A stretch of DNA of 5,916 bases from Symbiobacteriaceae bacterium (GCA_027356675.1 DAHVXO010000111.1:1-5916), one strand, 5' to 3'; shown: positions 1 through 5,916, counted from the stretch's first letter. The notes: generated by a model not told the origin, from the sequence alone. Program-made: numbers and translations.

Positions 1-28
1 ACAAGGCCGCCCCTTGGGGAGCGGCCTA
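1..28 (-). terminator. Probable intrinsic terminator of the murT-gatD operon, cut by the window edge
   Basis: Read on the minus strand, positions 27 to 4 fold into a hairpin with a 10-pair stem (one T-G pair) and a four-base CCAA loop. The outer arms are AGGCCGC and GCGGCCT. The stop codon of the last operon gene (28-26) overlaps the base of the stem. The bases after the stem read TTGT and then leave the window, so the full T-tract cannot be seen. The position directly at the end of a three-gene minus-strand operon supports a terminator. Confidence 0.6.
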
Positions 29-598
29 CCCTCCCATCTGCGCCAAATCGCCACGCGCCGCTTCGACCAGCGCCACGAACTCGCACCCGACCCAGTCCAG
101 GAATGCCGAATCCCAAGGCGGGCCATCCGGCCAGCGCCCCCGGACTCGCGCCAGCAGATCCAGATCCCACCGACCGTAAAGCGCCATCAGCACCGCGTGG
201 GCCGTGCGTCCCGCCACGGCCGCCGGCTCCCCCTGAGCCTCGCCGCCGAATCCAAACGCATCATCGCAGAGGTAATAGTTGCAAGTGGCTGCTCGCCGCT
301 CCGGCGGGACCATGCAGCCCTGTGGCCCGTGGTAGACGCACTTGGTGGGCCAGACCCCGGCGTTGGCCTCTCGGTTGTTGACCCGCCGCAGGAGCAGTCC
401 CCGCTCTCCCGAGCGCAGATTGCCCGCCGCGATCTGATCCAGGAGCCAATCCCGTCCGCCCAGCGTAACAATCCGGCCGATGTCCGACCAGTCTACGCCT
501 GGCGGGCTCGCACAGCAGCCTGTCGCCCCGTGCGGGCACTGCCAGCAGAGCGCAGAGTGCAGCCGGGTGTGCTCCCCGGCAAGCTCCAGGCGAATCAC
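26..598 (-). CDS. Cysteine-rich YkgJ-like putative zinc/iron-chelating protein
   Basis: The 190-residue soluble protein has nine cysteines. Eight are arranged as CX2CX6CC near the N-terminus (C18, C21, C28, C29) and CX7CX10CX4C in the middle (C87, C95, C106, C111); C172 is alone. This resembles the YkgJ/UPF0153 family of putative zinc- or iron-sulfur-binding proteins, whose biochemical role is mostly unknown. There is no signal peptide or membrane segment, so it is probably cytoplasmic. The GTG start overlaps the gatD stop as GTGA, which suggests translational coupling. The Shine-Dalgarno-like GGTGAGG lies only 1 nt before this GTG, so the exact start is somewhat uncertain. It is third in the murT-gatD operon, and a terminator-like hairpin overlaps its stop. 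The family call rests on cysteine spacing; the function is unknown. Confidence 0.72.
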   Translation of the reverse strand: MIRLELAGEHTRLHSALCWQCPHGATGCCASPPGVDWSDIGRIVTLGGRDWLLDQIAAGNLRSGERGLLLRRVNNREANAGVWPTKCVYHGPQGCMVPPERRAATCNYYLCDDAFGFGGEAQGEPAAVAGRTAHAVLMALYGRWDLDLLARVRGRWPDGPPWDSAFLDWVGCEFVALVEAARGDLAQMGG

Positions 599-1341
599 GC
601 CTCACCGAAGCGCTTGATGATCGCCTCGTGCGCCTTTTGCTCGAGGTCATCCCCCAGCGTCCCAATCTTGGCATCCCCGCCGTACCGGCGGTCTAGCCCC
701 TTCTGGATCAGCCAGTCAGCCAGGTGCGGATTCTTGGGCAGAATCGAACCATGCAGATAGGTGCCGACGCAGTGCTTGAACAGCACGCCTTCCAGCTTGT
801 CCTTCCCGTTGTTGCCAAACCCGCGCAGCACCCGACCCAGGGGTTTGAGCCCCGACCCAAGATACGTCTTGCCGGAGTGATTCTCAAAACCCACCAGCGT
901 GCGGGTCACTCCGGAGAGTTCCGTCTCAATAATCGCGTTGCCAATCATCCGGTCGCTGGACCCCTCGGTCCAGAGATCCAGGATTCCGGTGCACTTCATG
1001 ACCTCGCCCTTATGCGTCTTAAAATACTTGCCGAGCATCTGGTACCCACCGCAGACCGAGAGCACGGCCAGCCCTTCGTGAATGGCCTCACCCAGCGAGT
1101 TCCCCTTCACCTTCAGAAAGTCCTCGGCGATCAGGCCTTGCTCCCGGTCTGCACCGCCCCCCATCATCAATACGTCAAATTGCCGAAAGTCGGCCTTCTG
1201 TCCGAGCGTGATCTGCGTGACCACGGGCTCCAGACCATGCCAGCGGGAACGCTGCTCCAGCACGATGATGTTGCCGCGGTCGCCGTACAGGTTCATGTAC
1301 TCGGGATACAGCCAGCCAATCTGAATGCGCGGCCGTTCCAC
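595..1341 (-). CDS. gatD: Lipid II isoglutaminyl synthase, glutamine amidotransferase subunit GatD
   Basis: The 248-residue protein is a class I (triad-type, CobB/CobQ-like) glutamine amidotransferase. In the family, GatD releases ammonia from glutamine and passes it to MurT, which amidates the alpha-carboxyl of D-Glu in lipid II to give D-isoglutamine. Visible motifs are the N-terminal LYPEYMNLYGDRGN, the MMGGGADREQ segment (59-68), the nucleophile elbow SVCGGYQ with Cys97, Arg131 in SSDRMIGN (the position that binds glutamine in characterised GatD), GFENHSG (151-157) and the catalytic His197 in GTYLHG. Length is normal for the family. It starts with GTG 2 nt after the murT TAA, with GGGAGG 7 nt upstream inside the end of murT, and it overlaps the next gene by 4 nt. 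It acts in the cytoplasm as a complex with MurT. Nothing looks damaged. Confidence 0.95.
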   Translation of the reverse strand: MERPRIQIGWLYPEYMNLYGDRGNIIVLEQRSRWHGLEPVVTQITLGQKADFRQFDVLMMGGGADREQGLIAEDFLKVKGNSLGEAIHEGLAVLSVCGGYQMLGKYFKTHKGEVMKCTGILDLWTEGSSDRMIGNAIIETELSGVTRTLVGFENHSGKTYLGSGLKPLGRVLRGFGNNGKDKLEGVLFKHCVGTYLHGSILPKNPHLADWLIQKGLDRRYGGDAKIGTLGDDLEQKAHEAIIKRFGEA

Positions 1342-1343
1342 GC

Positions 1344-2738
1344 TTACACCTCCCAGAACTTGCGTGCGTAACCCTTCTTCTGAATGATCTCCCGCATCTG
1401 CAGCATGGCCGTATAGGTCGGCATGATGTATAGCAGTTCACCAGGCGTGATAAACTTGAGCCCTTGCTCCAACGCCTCCCCCAAGTCCTTCTCGACCGAA
1501 AGCTTGGTGAGATCCATCCCGGCGTATTTCAGCCGGACGGCCATGTCTTCCGCGCGCAGCCCCGAGCAGATGACAAAGTTGATCTCGCTCTGGTGCGAGG
1601 CCAGCGCCTCAAAATCGACATCCCACAGCCATGAGACGTCGGTGCCATCGGCGTAGAGATCGTTGATGCAGATGACGATGTTCTTGCGAGTGCCCGCCTG
1701 CATCACGGTCTGGATGACCGAGTTGAACCCCACCGGGTTCTTGACCAGGGCCATGAAGACGTCCCGGTCCTGCATGCGGATCAGTTCCATGCGCCCGAAC
1801 TGGCTTGTGGTCGTCTCCAGTCCCGATTTGATCGCAGCCAGCGGCACGCCCATCGCCAGCGCACCTGCTGTGGCCGCCAGCGCGTTGTAGACGTTGTAGA
1901 GCCCGGGAATCTGTAGCCGCGCCTCGAAGTCCCCCTCCGGGGTCACGATGTGCAGCGCTGAGCCGCGCGCATCCACGTCCCAGATGCGGTCTACATAGAC
2001 CTGCGGCCGGGGCCGTTCATTCCCGCAGTTGCGACAGCGGTACTTGCCCAGATGGGCGTAGTAGTAGACCTTGTACTCATAGAACGTCCCGCAGACCACG
2101 CAGTGGGTGGCATCCGCCGCCTGAGTCATGACGGTAGTGCCGGCCGCTTCGGCTTCCAGGCCGAAGTAAAGCGGAGCAATACCCTCGCGACGCCCCAGCG
2201 CCGCACAGTTGGGATCATCTGCGTTGATGGCGGTACGGGCGCCCCGTGCCAGGTGGACCAAGCCCCGGCCGACAAAGTTCACCGTGTGGTCCAGCTCGCC
2301 ATATCGGTCGAGCTGGTCACGGAAGAAGTTCGTCACCACGGCCGCCCGGGGCCGGATCTCCCGGCAGGCCTGGGGCATGGTTGCCTCATCCACTTCCATC
2401 AGACCGATGGCGCCCTGAACCCGCCCGCCCCAGGAGGCGCTCTGGAGAAAGGCCGTCGTGAGACCGGAGACCAGGTTCGCACCGGCCCGGTTATGGGTCA
2501 CCAGCAAGCCGGCTGCTTCAAACATTGCAGAGAGCATCTTGGCTGTGGTAGTCTTGCCGTTGGTGCCTGTAATGGCGATCACGCCTTGCCGGGGCTGAGC
2601 TGCCAGGCGGCCCAGCACATTCGGGCTCACCCTGCGGGCCAGGGCGCCGGGGAAGGTCGTGCCGCCACGCCCCACCAGGCGGGTAGCGATCACGGCGCTC
2701 TTGCCAAGCCATACGGCCAGCAGTGTGCGGAGATTCAT
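1344..2738 (-). CDS. murT: Lipid II isoglutaminyl synthase, Mur-ligase-like subunit MurT
   Basis: The 464-residue protein is the ATP-dependent partner of GatD. It activates the D-Glu carboxyl of lipid II and receives ammonia from GatD. The Mur ligase central domain shows the P-loop GTNGKTT (58-64), GAIGLMEVDEA (109-119) and TNFFRDQLDRYGE (136-148). Inserted in it is a zinc ribbon, C213-X2-C216-X18-C235-X2-C238, as seen in known MurT proteins. After the PGLYNVYNALAA segment (278-289) comes the C-terminal DUF1727 domain with KNPVGFN (333-339) and the acidic NDLYADGTDVSWLWDVDFE stretch (359-377), which carries the aspartate that completes the GatD catalytic triad in studied enzymes. The ATG is preceded by GAGGG with 6-nt spacing. 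It is the first gene of the operon, with an extended -10 about 75 bp upstream. It is intact and slightly longer than staphylococcal MurT. Confidence 0.96.
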   Translation of the reverse strand: MNLRTLLAVWLGKSAVIATRLVGRGGTTFPGALARRVSPNVLGRLAAQPRQGVIAITGTNGKTTTAKMLSAMFEAAGLLVTHNRAGANLVSGLTTAFLQSASWGGRVQGAIGLMEVDEATMPQACREIRPRAAVVTNFFRDQLDRYGELDHTVNFVGRGLVHLARGARTAINADDPNCAALGRREGIAPLYFGLEAEAAGTTVMTQAADATHCVVCGTFYEYKVYYYAHLGKYRCRNCGNERPRPQVYVDRIWDVDARGSALHIVTPEGDFEARLQIPGLYNVYNALAATAGALAMGVPLAAIKSGLETTTSQFGRMELIRMQDRDVFMALVKNPVGFNSVIQTVMQAGTRKNIVICINDLYADGTDVSWLWDVDFEALASHQSEINFVICSGLRAEDMAVRLKYAGMDLTKLSVEKDLGEALEQGLKFITPGELLYIMPTYTAMLQMREIIQKKGYARKFWEV

Positions 2739-2804
2739 CGCGGTCCCTCTTCTCTTGGCAGTGCAATCCAGCGCCGAATCAACACCTTATGTCAACTAGG
2801 ATCG

Positions 2805-2813
2805 TGTTATCAT
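2805..2813 (+). promoter_or_regulatory. Extended -10 promoter element for the divergent lipoprotein unit
   Basis: The plus strand reads TGTTATCAT, a 5/6 match to TATAAT with a TGN extension. The best hexamer near a -35 position is weak. The start would be near 2820, giving a leader of about 90 nt before the ATG at 2910. It overlaps the murT -10 by two bases, so polymerase could occupy only one at a time. Activity is inferred from sequence alone. Confidence 0.45.
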
Positions 2814-2820
2814 TATAACA
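2812..2820 (-). promoter_or_regulatory. Extended -10 promoter element for murT-gatD
   Basis: Read on the minus strand this is TGTTATAAT: a perfect TATAAT hexamer with the TGN extension that lets sigma-70-type (SigA) polymerase initiate without a good -35. No convincing -35 is seen 16-18 bp upstream. The expected start near 2805 would give a murT leader of about 66 nt. It is one arm of the palindrome at 2805-2820 and overlaps the facing plus-strand element. The motif is seen; promoter activity is inferred. Confidence 0.55.
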
Positions 2821-2858
2821 TGCCCCTGCATTGCACCCTGCAAACCTTGAATCTATTC

Positions 2859-2891
2859 CCGGTCGGCCGGCGCATTCCCTGCGCCCACCGG
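2859..2891 (+). promoter_or_regulatory. Leader stem-loop just upstream of the lipoprotein ribosome binding site
   Basis: CCGGT (2859-2863) pairs with ACCGG (2887-2891), and GGCGC (2869-2873) pairs with GCGCC (2881-2885), with an asymmetric internal loop and a 7-base apical loop. It ends 3 nt before AAGGAG (2895-2900). There is no T-run after it, so it is not an intrinsic terminator. Any effect on translation or RNA stability is inference; in GC-rich DNA such a fold may be chance. Confidence 0.3.
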
Positions 2892-2909
2892 GCGAAGGAG
2901 TTGTCGCAG

Positions 2910-3443
2910 ATGCCCCCCGCACCCCGTTTACGGACCGCCACACGCCTGCTGGTGCTGTCGGCCTGCGTTGCGCTTCTCACCGTGGGGTGTGCGAAGCCAC
3001 CGGTCGCGCGGTTACCCCACCTGGCGGCGGAGGCCCCCGCATCCCACGGTCTGCCGCCCCTGCCGCTCCCCGGCCGGCCCACCCCCCTCCAGGAGAAAGC
3101 ACCTTTTGGACTCTATGCAGACGCCCCCTCCGCTGACACCTTGGCCCGCTTGTCTACTGGGACGCTGTCCCCTGACGGCCGGTTCCGTGTCGCTCTTACC
3201 GCCCAGGGGGTCTGGGTCGCCCGCATCGACGGCGCCTGGATCTGGAAGATGTCCCTGCCTGCCCCGCCAGTCGCAGATCGGCCGGAAGGGCGCCAGGTGC
3301 AGGCGCCGGCCCCGGTGGAACCGTTGCGCTGGACCAATCGAGGTGACCTGCTCTTCCCCGACCAGACCGGAGCCTGGTACCTGGCCGATCCGCTGACGAC
3401 CAGCGTCAAACCGCTCCCCGCAGCCCCCGAGGGCAACAGCTGA
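2910..3443 (+). CDS. Putative lipoprotein with beta-propeller-like repeats, frame broken near the 3' end
   Basis: As read, the product has 177 residues. The ATG at 2910 was chosen because AAGGAG lies 9 nt upstream and it begins a clean signal peptide: basic residues R6-R12, a hydrophobic core from L13 to V25 and a lipobox-like TVGC with Cys27 as the likely lipidated residue. A second candidate, LSAC ending at Cys19, has a better lipobox but a very short core. A Pro/Ala-rich linker (about 28-65) follows. Then come two blade-like repeats, one with LSPDG (86-90) and VWVARIDGAWIW (101-112), the other with LRWTNRGDLLF and GAWYLAD (139-160). These resemble TolB/WD40-type propeller strands, though two repeats are too few for a full propeller. 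The frame stops at TGA 3441-3443, yet a third SPDG repeat follows out of frame. No family is recognised; an extracytoplasmic location is likely. Confidence 0.7.
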   Translation: MPPAPRLRTATRLLVLSACVALLTVGCAKPPVARLPHLAAEAPASHGLPPLPLPGRPTPLQEKAPFGLYADAPSADTLARLSTGTLSPDGRFRVALTAQGVWVARIDGAWIWKMSLPAPPVADRPEGRQVQAPAPVEPLRWTNRGDLLFPDQTGAWYLADPLTTSVKPLPAAPEGNS

Positions 3444-3532
3444 CCTTCTCCCCGGATGGCACACAGGTCCTCGACCTCACCACAAGCAAGGCCGCACCGC
3501 CACGCCCCCGCGGCGGCACCCCGCTGCAGTAG
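3428..3532 (+). pseudogene. Out-of-frame C-terminal tail of the propeller-like lipoprotein gene
   Basis: In the frame one base back, codons from 3428 on read R-G-Q-Q-L-T-F-S-P-D-G-T-Q-V-L-D-L and continue to a TAG at 3530-3532. LTFSPDG matches the LSPDG repeat of the upstream frame, so this is almost certainly the same gene. Adding one base in the C5 run at 3424-3428 restores a 207-residue protein from 2910 to 3532. The break may be a real single-base deletion, a sequencing error in the homopolymer, or, less likely, programmed -1 slippage of the prolyl-tRNA on CCC. Confidence 0.65.
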
Positions 3533-3555
3533 GGAATCCGGTCTGTTCAGCGAAT

Positions 3556-3572
3556 AGGAGACTGGATAGGTG
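3556..3572 (+). promoter_or_regulatory. Candidate ribosome binding site and GTG upstream of the thioredoxin-like gene
   Basis: AGGAG (3556-3560) stands 9 nt before GTG (3570-3572), a textbook initiation site. As sequenced, the GTG frame does not lead into the downstream gene and stops after about 36 codons. Adding one base in the G6 run at 3594-3599 would join it in frame, adding about 13 residues before the residue now called the start. The alternative is the TTG at 3608 with AAGGGGGG 8 nt upstream. The rest of 3533-3607 shows only a 12-bp imperfect tandem repeat. Confidence 0.35.
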
Positions 3573-3607
3573 ACTGATCGGAGTCGCACCGAAGGGGGGC
3601 CGGGCCC

Positions 3608-4564
3608 TTGCGCAACGTGGCGTTCTGGGTCATCAGCGCACTGCTGGTGCTGGGTGCCCTCTCGGCCGCAGTCGCCCTGATGACCTTGCGCTGGCTCTAT
3701 CCGCAGCGTGCAGCCGCGGAGCGGTCAGAGACGCCCAGGACCCAGGTGGCGCAACCATCGACTCCCCGGCCGGGCCAGCCGGACCCGGCTTCCAAACCCG
3801 CCGGCACTGTGGACAGCGGAAACACCGACCCAGAGGAGCAGATAGCCCAGGACCTGATCCGCCTCGCGGCCGCCGGAAACCTGAAGGGTGCCCTGGCCCT
3901 GACCGCCACCCTCACCCAGCCGGAGATCGAGGATCAGGTCACCCACATCAACCCCACCCCGCTGCGGACCGCCCGACTCCCCGGGCCCGCGGGCGGACCG
4001 GTCCGCCTGCTGGTCTGGACCGAATACCGCCGAGAGGGACTGCCAGCCCGGGGCGCCTACGATCTCTCCATCGTCGGCACCAAGGTCACATCCCTGCAGG
4101 GCCCCCTCGCTCCCGCGGGCGGTTACGCTCCACTCCCGTGGAAGCCGTTGGACGAGCGGTCCCGTCCGGTGGACATGGCGGCCTACAAGGGGCGCAGCCT
4201 GATTCTCATCTCGCCCAGGGCCCCGGAGGCGAGCCTCCTGGACACCCTGGTTCAGCTCCAGACCGAGTACGCCAGCCGGGGCATCGATGTCGTCCTGGTG
4301 ATCGATGTCCGCTCCCCCGACTGGGTCTCCCTCGCCCGCAGCGTGGGGTTCAAGGGCCCCATCTGGCGAGTCAAAGCCCGCCTGGAGGATACCCCGGTGG
4401 TCTTCCAGGGTCGCCTGCAGGGCGCATACGGCCTCCTCGTCGACCGGGACGGTTACGTAATGGCCCCCCTTGCGGCCCTCGACCCTTCCCGGTACGGGCT
4501 GACCGACCAGTCGGTGCAGGCCGTCGCCCCCACCATTCTGCGAGCCTACGGGCTCCTGCCCTGA
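3608..4564 (+). CDS. Membrane-anchored protein with a cysteine-free thioredoxin/TlpA-like domain
   Basis: The 318-residue protein starts at TTG with AAGGGGGG 8 nt upstream (a longer start at 3570 is possible; see that entry). One N-terminal transmembrane segment (about 5-30, ending RWLYPQR) is followed by a Pro-rich linker (40-75), a short helical stretch (76-105), a beta-rich section (130-165) and a C-terminal domain (about 175-318). That domain has the layout of AhpC/TlpA-type thioredoxin folds: YKGRSLILIS, then a helix, GIDVVLVIDV (225-234) and YGLLVDRDGYV (274-284). Where TlpA proteins have CPPC, this one has APEA (205-208), the cis-proline position reads GAYG, and the protein contains no cysteine, so it cannot do thiol chemistry. 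A binding or structural role outside the membrane is inferred. It follows the lipoprotein gene with no terminator between them and ends at a strong terminator. The fold assignment is moderate; the function is unknown. Confidence 0.78.
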   Translation: MRNVAFWVISALLVLGALSAAVALMTLRWLYPQRAAAERSETPRTQVAQPSTPRPGQPDPASKPAGTVDSGNTDPEEQIAQDLIRLAAAGNLKGALALTATLTQPEIEDQVTHINPTPLRTARLPGPAGGPVRLLVWTEYRREGLPARGAYDLSIVGTKVTSLQGPLAPAGGYAPLPWKPLDERSRPVDMAAYKGRSLILISPRAPEASLLDTLVQLQTEYASRGIDVVLVIDVRSPDWVSLARSVGFKGPIWRVKARLEDTPVVFQGRLQGAYGLLVDRDGYVMAPLAALDPSRYGLTDQSVQAVAPTILRAYGLLP

Positions 4565-4577
4565 ACCCTGAAGCAAG

Positions 4578-4609
4578 GGAGCCAGCCGACGTAACGGCTG
4601 GCTCCTTTT
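4578..4609 (+). terminator. Rho-independent terminator between convergent units
   Basis: GGAGCCAGCC (4578-4587) and GGCTGGCTCC (4596-4605) form a perfect 10-bp GC-rich stem with an 8-base loop, followed by TTTT (4606-4609). It lies 13 nt after the stop at 4564. The symmetric stem could also stop minus-strand transcription from the transporter operon, whose stop is at 4617, but on that strand the bases after the stem (CTTGCTTC) are a weak T-tract. Confidence 0.9.
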
Positions 4610-4616
4610 CACTCAT

Positions 4617-5381
4617 TTAGAGGACCTTGGCCAAAAACTCCCTGGTGCGCGGGTGCCTCTGCTGGGCGAAGAACTCGGCGGGACGCCCTTCCTCCACGAC
4701 CACACCGCCGTCCATGAAGATGACGCGAGTCCCGACTTCTCGGGCGAACCCCATCTCGTGGGTGACGACCACCATGGTCATGCCCTCGTCGGCCAGGTCC
4801 TTCATGACCTGCAGCACCTCGCCTACCAGCTCGGGATCCAGGGCGGAGGTGGCTTCGTCGAAGAGCATCACCTGGGGCTCCATGGCCAGCGCCCGAGCGA
4901 TGGCTACCCGCTGCTGCTGCCCGCCCGAGAGCCGCGGCGGGTATTCATCCCGCTTCTCAGCCAGACCCACCCGCTTGAGCAGGCGCAGCCCCAGTTCCTC
5001 GGCCTTGGCCCGCTCCATCCGCTTGACCTGAATGGGCGCCTCAATGACGTTCTGCAGGGCCGTCAGATGGGGGAACAGGTTGAAGCGCTGAAAGACCATC
5101 CCGATGTGCGACCGCTGCTTGTTCAGTTCCGGCTCCGGCAGGGGAGTGATCGTCCCATTTACCGTGCGCTGTCCGGCCTCCTCGCCGCCGAAGCGGATCT
5201 GCCCACGCGTGGGTTGCTCCAGGAAGTTGATGCACCGGAGCAGCGTGGACTTGCCGGAGCCCGACGGACCGATCACAACCACGACCTCGCCCTTGGTGAT
5301 GCTCAGGTTGATCCCCTTCAGCACTTCCAGCTTGCCGAAGTACTTATGCAGATCTTTGATTTCCAAGATGACTTCGGCCAT
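4617..5381 (-). CDS. glnQ: Polar amino acid ABC transporter ATP-binding protein, GlnQ type
   Basis: The 254-residue ATPase powers uptake of a polar amino acid by the PAAT family of ABC importers and works as a dimer on the inner face of the membrane. All motifs are present: Walker [10 protein letters not shown] (38-46), Q-loop Gln98 in [12 protein letters not shown], signature LSGGQQQR (151-158), Walker B VMLFDE (171-176) with catalytic Glu176, D-loop SALD (179-182) and H-loop His208 in [21 protein letters not shown] (49-60) is typical of GlnQ/HisP/ArtP proteins. A segment at about 66-88 makes it longer than a minimal GlnQ, somewhat like HisP. The ATG lies 1 nt after the permease TAG, so the two are co-translated; GAGAG lies 6 nt upstream, inside the permease end. 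The substrate (glutamine, arginine, cystine or other) cannot be told from this subunit, so the symbol is family-level. Confidence 0.95.
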   Translation of the reverse strand: MAEVILEIKDLHKYFGKLEVLKGINLSITKGEVVVVIGPSGSGKSTLLRCINFLEQPTRGQIRFGGEEAGQRTVNGTITPLPEPELNKQRSHIGMVFQRFNLFPHLTALQNVIEAPIQVKRMERAKAEELGLRLLKRVGLAEKRDEYPPRLSGGQQQRVAIARALAMEPQVMLFDEATSALDPELVGEVLQVMKDLADEGMTMVVVTHEMGFAREVGTRVIFMDGGVVVEEGRPAEFFAQQRHPRTREFLAKVL

Positions 5382-5382
5382 G

Positions 5383-5916
5383 CTATTCTCTCGCCTCCAG
5401 CTTCTTCTCCAGGTAGCTGGCCAGGGTGGTCAGCGCGATGGTGACGATCAAGTAGCCCAGCGCCGTCCACACGTACGTGCCGGCCACGATGAATGTCTTG
5501 GCCATCAAGTGTTGGCTGGTCTTCATCAGTTCAAGAATGCCTACGACCGAGGCCAGGGACGTATCCTTCGTGAGGGCTGCCACCTCGTTGACCATGGGCG
5601 GCAGGAGACGCTTGAACGTCTGCGGCAAAATGATCCGCCGCATCGCCTGGCTACGGCTCATGCCGAGCGAGCGCGCCGCCTCCATCTGCCCCTTATCGAT
5701 GGACTGAATGGCCGCCCGGACGATCTCGGCGATATAGGCGCCTGCATTCAGGCTGAAGGCAACGACTACGCTGGAGAAAGCACCCAGCCTGATCCCCAAA
5801 CTCGGGAGGGCGTTATAGATGAATACGATTTGCAGCAGCAGCGGCGTGCCGCGGAAGAGCCCCACGTACCCACTGGAAATCCAGTTTAGAATCCTGCTTT
5901 TCGATATACGTACAAG
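5383..5916 (-). CDS. Polar amino acid ABC transporter permease, N-terminus outside the window
   Basis: The frame stays open to the window edge, giving 177 residues. The GTG at 5865 is not the real start, because the 17 codons before it continue the family pattern ([23 protein letters not shown]). Only the first membrane segment and the N-terminus seem to be missing. The remaining membrane segments are visible around [52 protein letters not shown] and the C-terminal [23 protein letters not shown]. The cytoplasmic coupling loop [20 protein letters not shown] carries the EAA---G---------I-LP signature that docks on the ATPase. This is the HisM/GlnP/ArtQ-type permease of the PAAT family. It precedes the ATPase gene with a 1-nt gap. 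The substrate is unknown, and the binding protein is probably beyond the right edge. Confidence 0.93.
   Translation of the reverse strand, partial: LVRISKSRILNWISSGYVGLFRGTPLLLQIVFIYNALPSLGIRLGAFSSVVVAFSLNAGAYIAEIVRAAIQSIDKGQMEAARSLGMSRSQAMRRIILPQTFKRLLPPMVNEVAALTKDTSLASVVGILELMKTSQHLMAKTFIVAGTYVWTALGYLIVTIALTTLASYLEKKLEARE

Larger units (their letters stand above)
2805..2820. repeat. Palindrome TGTTAT-CATT-ATAACA in the divergent intergenic region
   Basis: Two perfect 6-bp inverted arms flank a 4-bp spacer, in the only AT-rich stretch of an otherwise GC-rich window (about 2781-2820). The symmetry creates the two facing extended -10 elements. It could also be a small operator, but no regulator gene is present to support that. 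The 171-bp region from 2739 to 2909 holds this element, the two leaders and no gene. Confidence 0.6.

Noticed and set aside
14..760. Plus-strand open frame opposite the YkgJ-like gene and the end of gatD
   Set aside because: It is Arg/Pro-rich and has no domain signature, while the minus strand carries clear conserved motifs over the same bases.
2790..2795. Perfect TTGACA on the minus strand upstream of murT
   Set aside because: At 16-19 bp spacing the candidate -10 hexamers (GCTGGA, CTGGAT) are very poor, and the element lies downstream of the better extended -10 at 2812-2820.
2052..2909. Long open frame running plus-strand into the lipoprotein gene
   Set aside because: It is antisense to murT and lacks any ribosome binding site; the strong AAGGAG and the signal peptide place the start at 2910. 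An in-frame ATG at 2820 also lacks a ribosome binding site and would bury the signal peptide.
3424..3443. Programmed -1 frameshifting at the C5 run
   Set aside because: Slippage of CCC to CCC is possible, but I see no convincing downstream stimulatory structure or upstream Shine-Dalgarno stimulator; a single-base indel is simpler.
3725..4612. Long minus-strand open frame opposite the thioredoxin-like gene
   Set aside because: It is a GC-driven shadow of the coding strand: low-complexity Gly/Arg/Gln-rich translation, no recognisable motif, and it crosses the terminator.
4617..5916. Functional link between the GlnQ-type transporter and glutamine use by GatD
   Set aside because: The operons are separate and convergent, the transporter's substrate is unknown, and GlnQ-type systems are found next to all kinds of genes.

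Overview
This is a GC-rich bacterial window. The murT-gatD pair, a lipoprotein signal peptide, strong AAGGAG-type ribosome binding sites and frequent GTG/TTG starts suggest a high-GC Gram-positive-type bacterium. A Symbiobacterium-like Firmicute or an actinobacterial-type lineage would fit. This is inferred from gene content and composition; the taxon cannot be proven from the window.

Layout: on the minus strand, 2738 to 26 is a tight three-gene operon. It holds murT (Mur-ligase-like glutamate amidotransferase subunit with a Cys4 zinc ribbon), gatD (class I glutamine amidotransferase subunit) and a cysteine-rich YkgJ-like putative metal-chelating protein, and it ends at a hairpin terminator at the window edge. 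MurT and GatD together amidate the D-Glu of lipid II to D-isoglutamine. The spacings (2 nt between murT and gatD, a GTGA overlap between gatD and the third gene) imply one transcript with translational coupling.

Divergent from murT, across a 171-bp intergenic region with an AT-rich palindrome, a plus-strand unit encodes two exported or membrane-anchored proteins of unknown function. The first is a small lipoprotein with beta-propeller-like SPDG repeats; its reading frame breaks at a C5 run and its last blade lies out of frame. The second is a membrane-anchored, cysteine-free protein with a thioredoxin/TlpA-like C-terminal domain. A strong hairpin-plus-T terminator closes this unit at 4578-4609.

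Converging on that terminator from the right (minus strand, 5916 to 4617) are a polar amino acid ABC transporter permease (its N-terminus beyond the window) and its GlnQ-type ATPase, 1 nt apart. The substrate-binding protein is not in the window.

The best-supported biology is conventional: peptidoglycan amidation and amino acid uptake. The parts worth a second look are the two possible homopolymer frameshifts within about 170 bp, the redox-dead thioredoxin-like protein, the metal-chelating third gene of the murT-gatD operon, and the symmetric overlapping extended -10 elements between the divergent units. I found no rRNA, tRNA, CRISPR array, insertion sequence or integrase.
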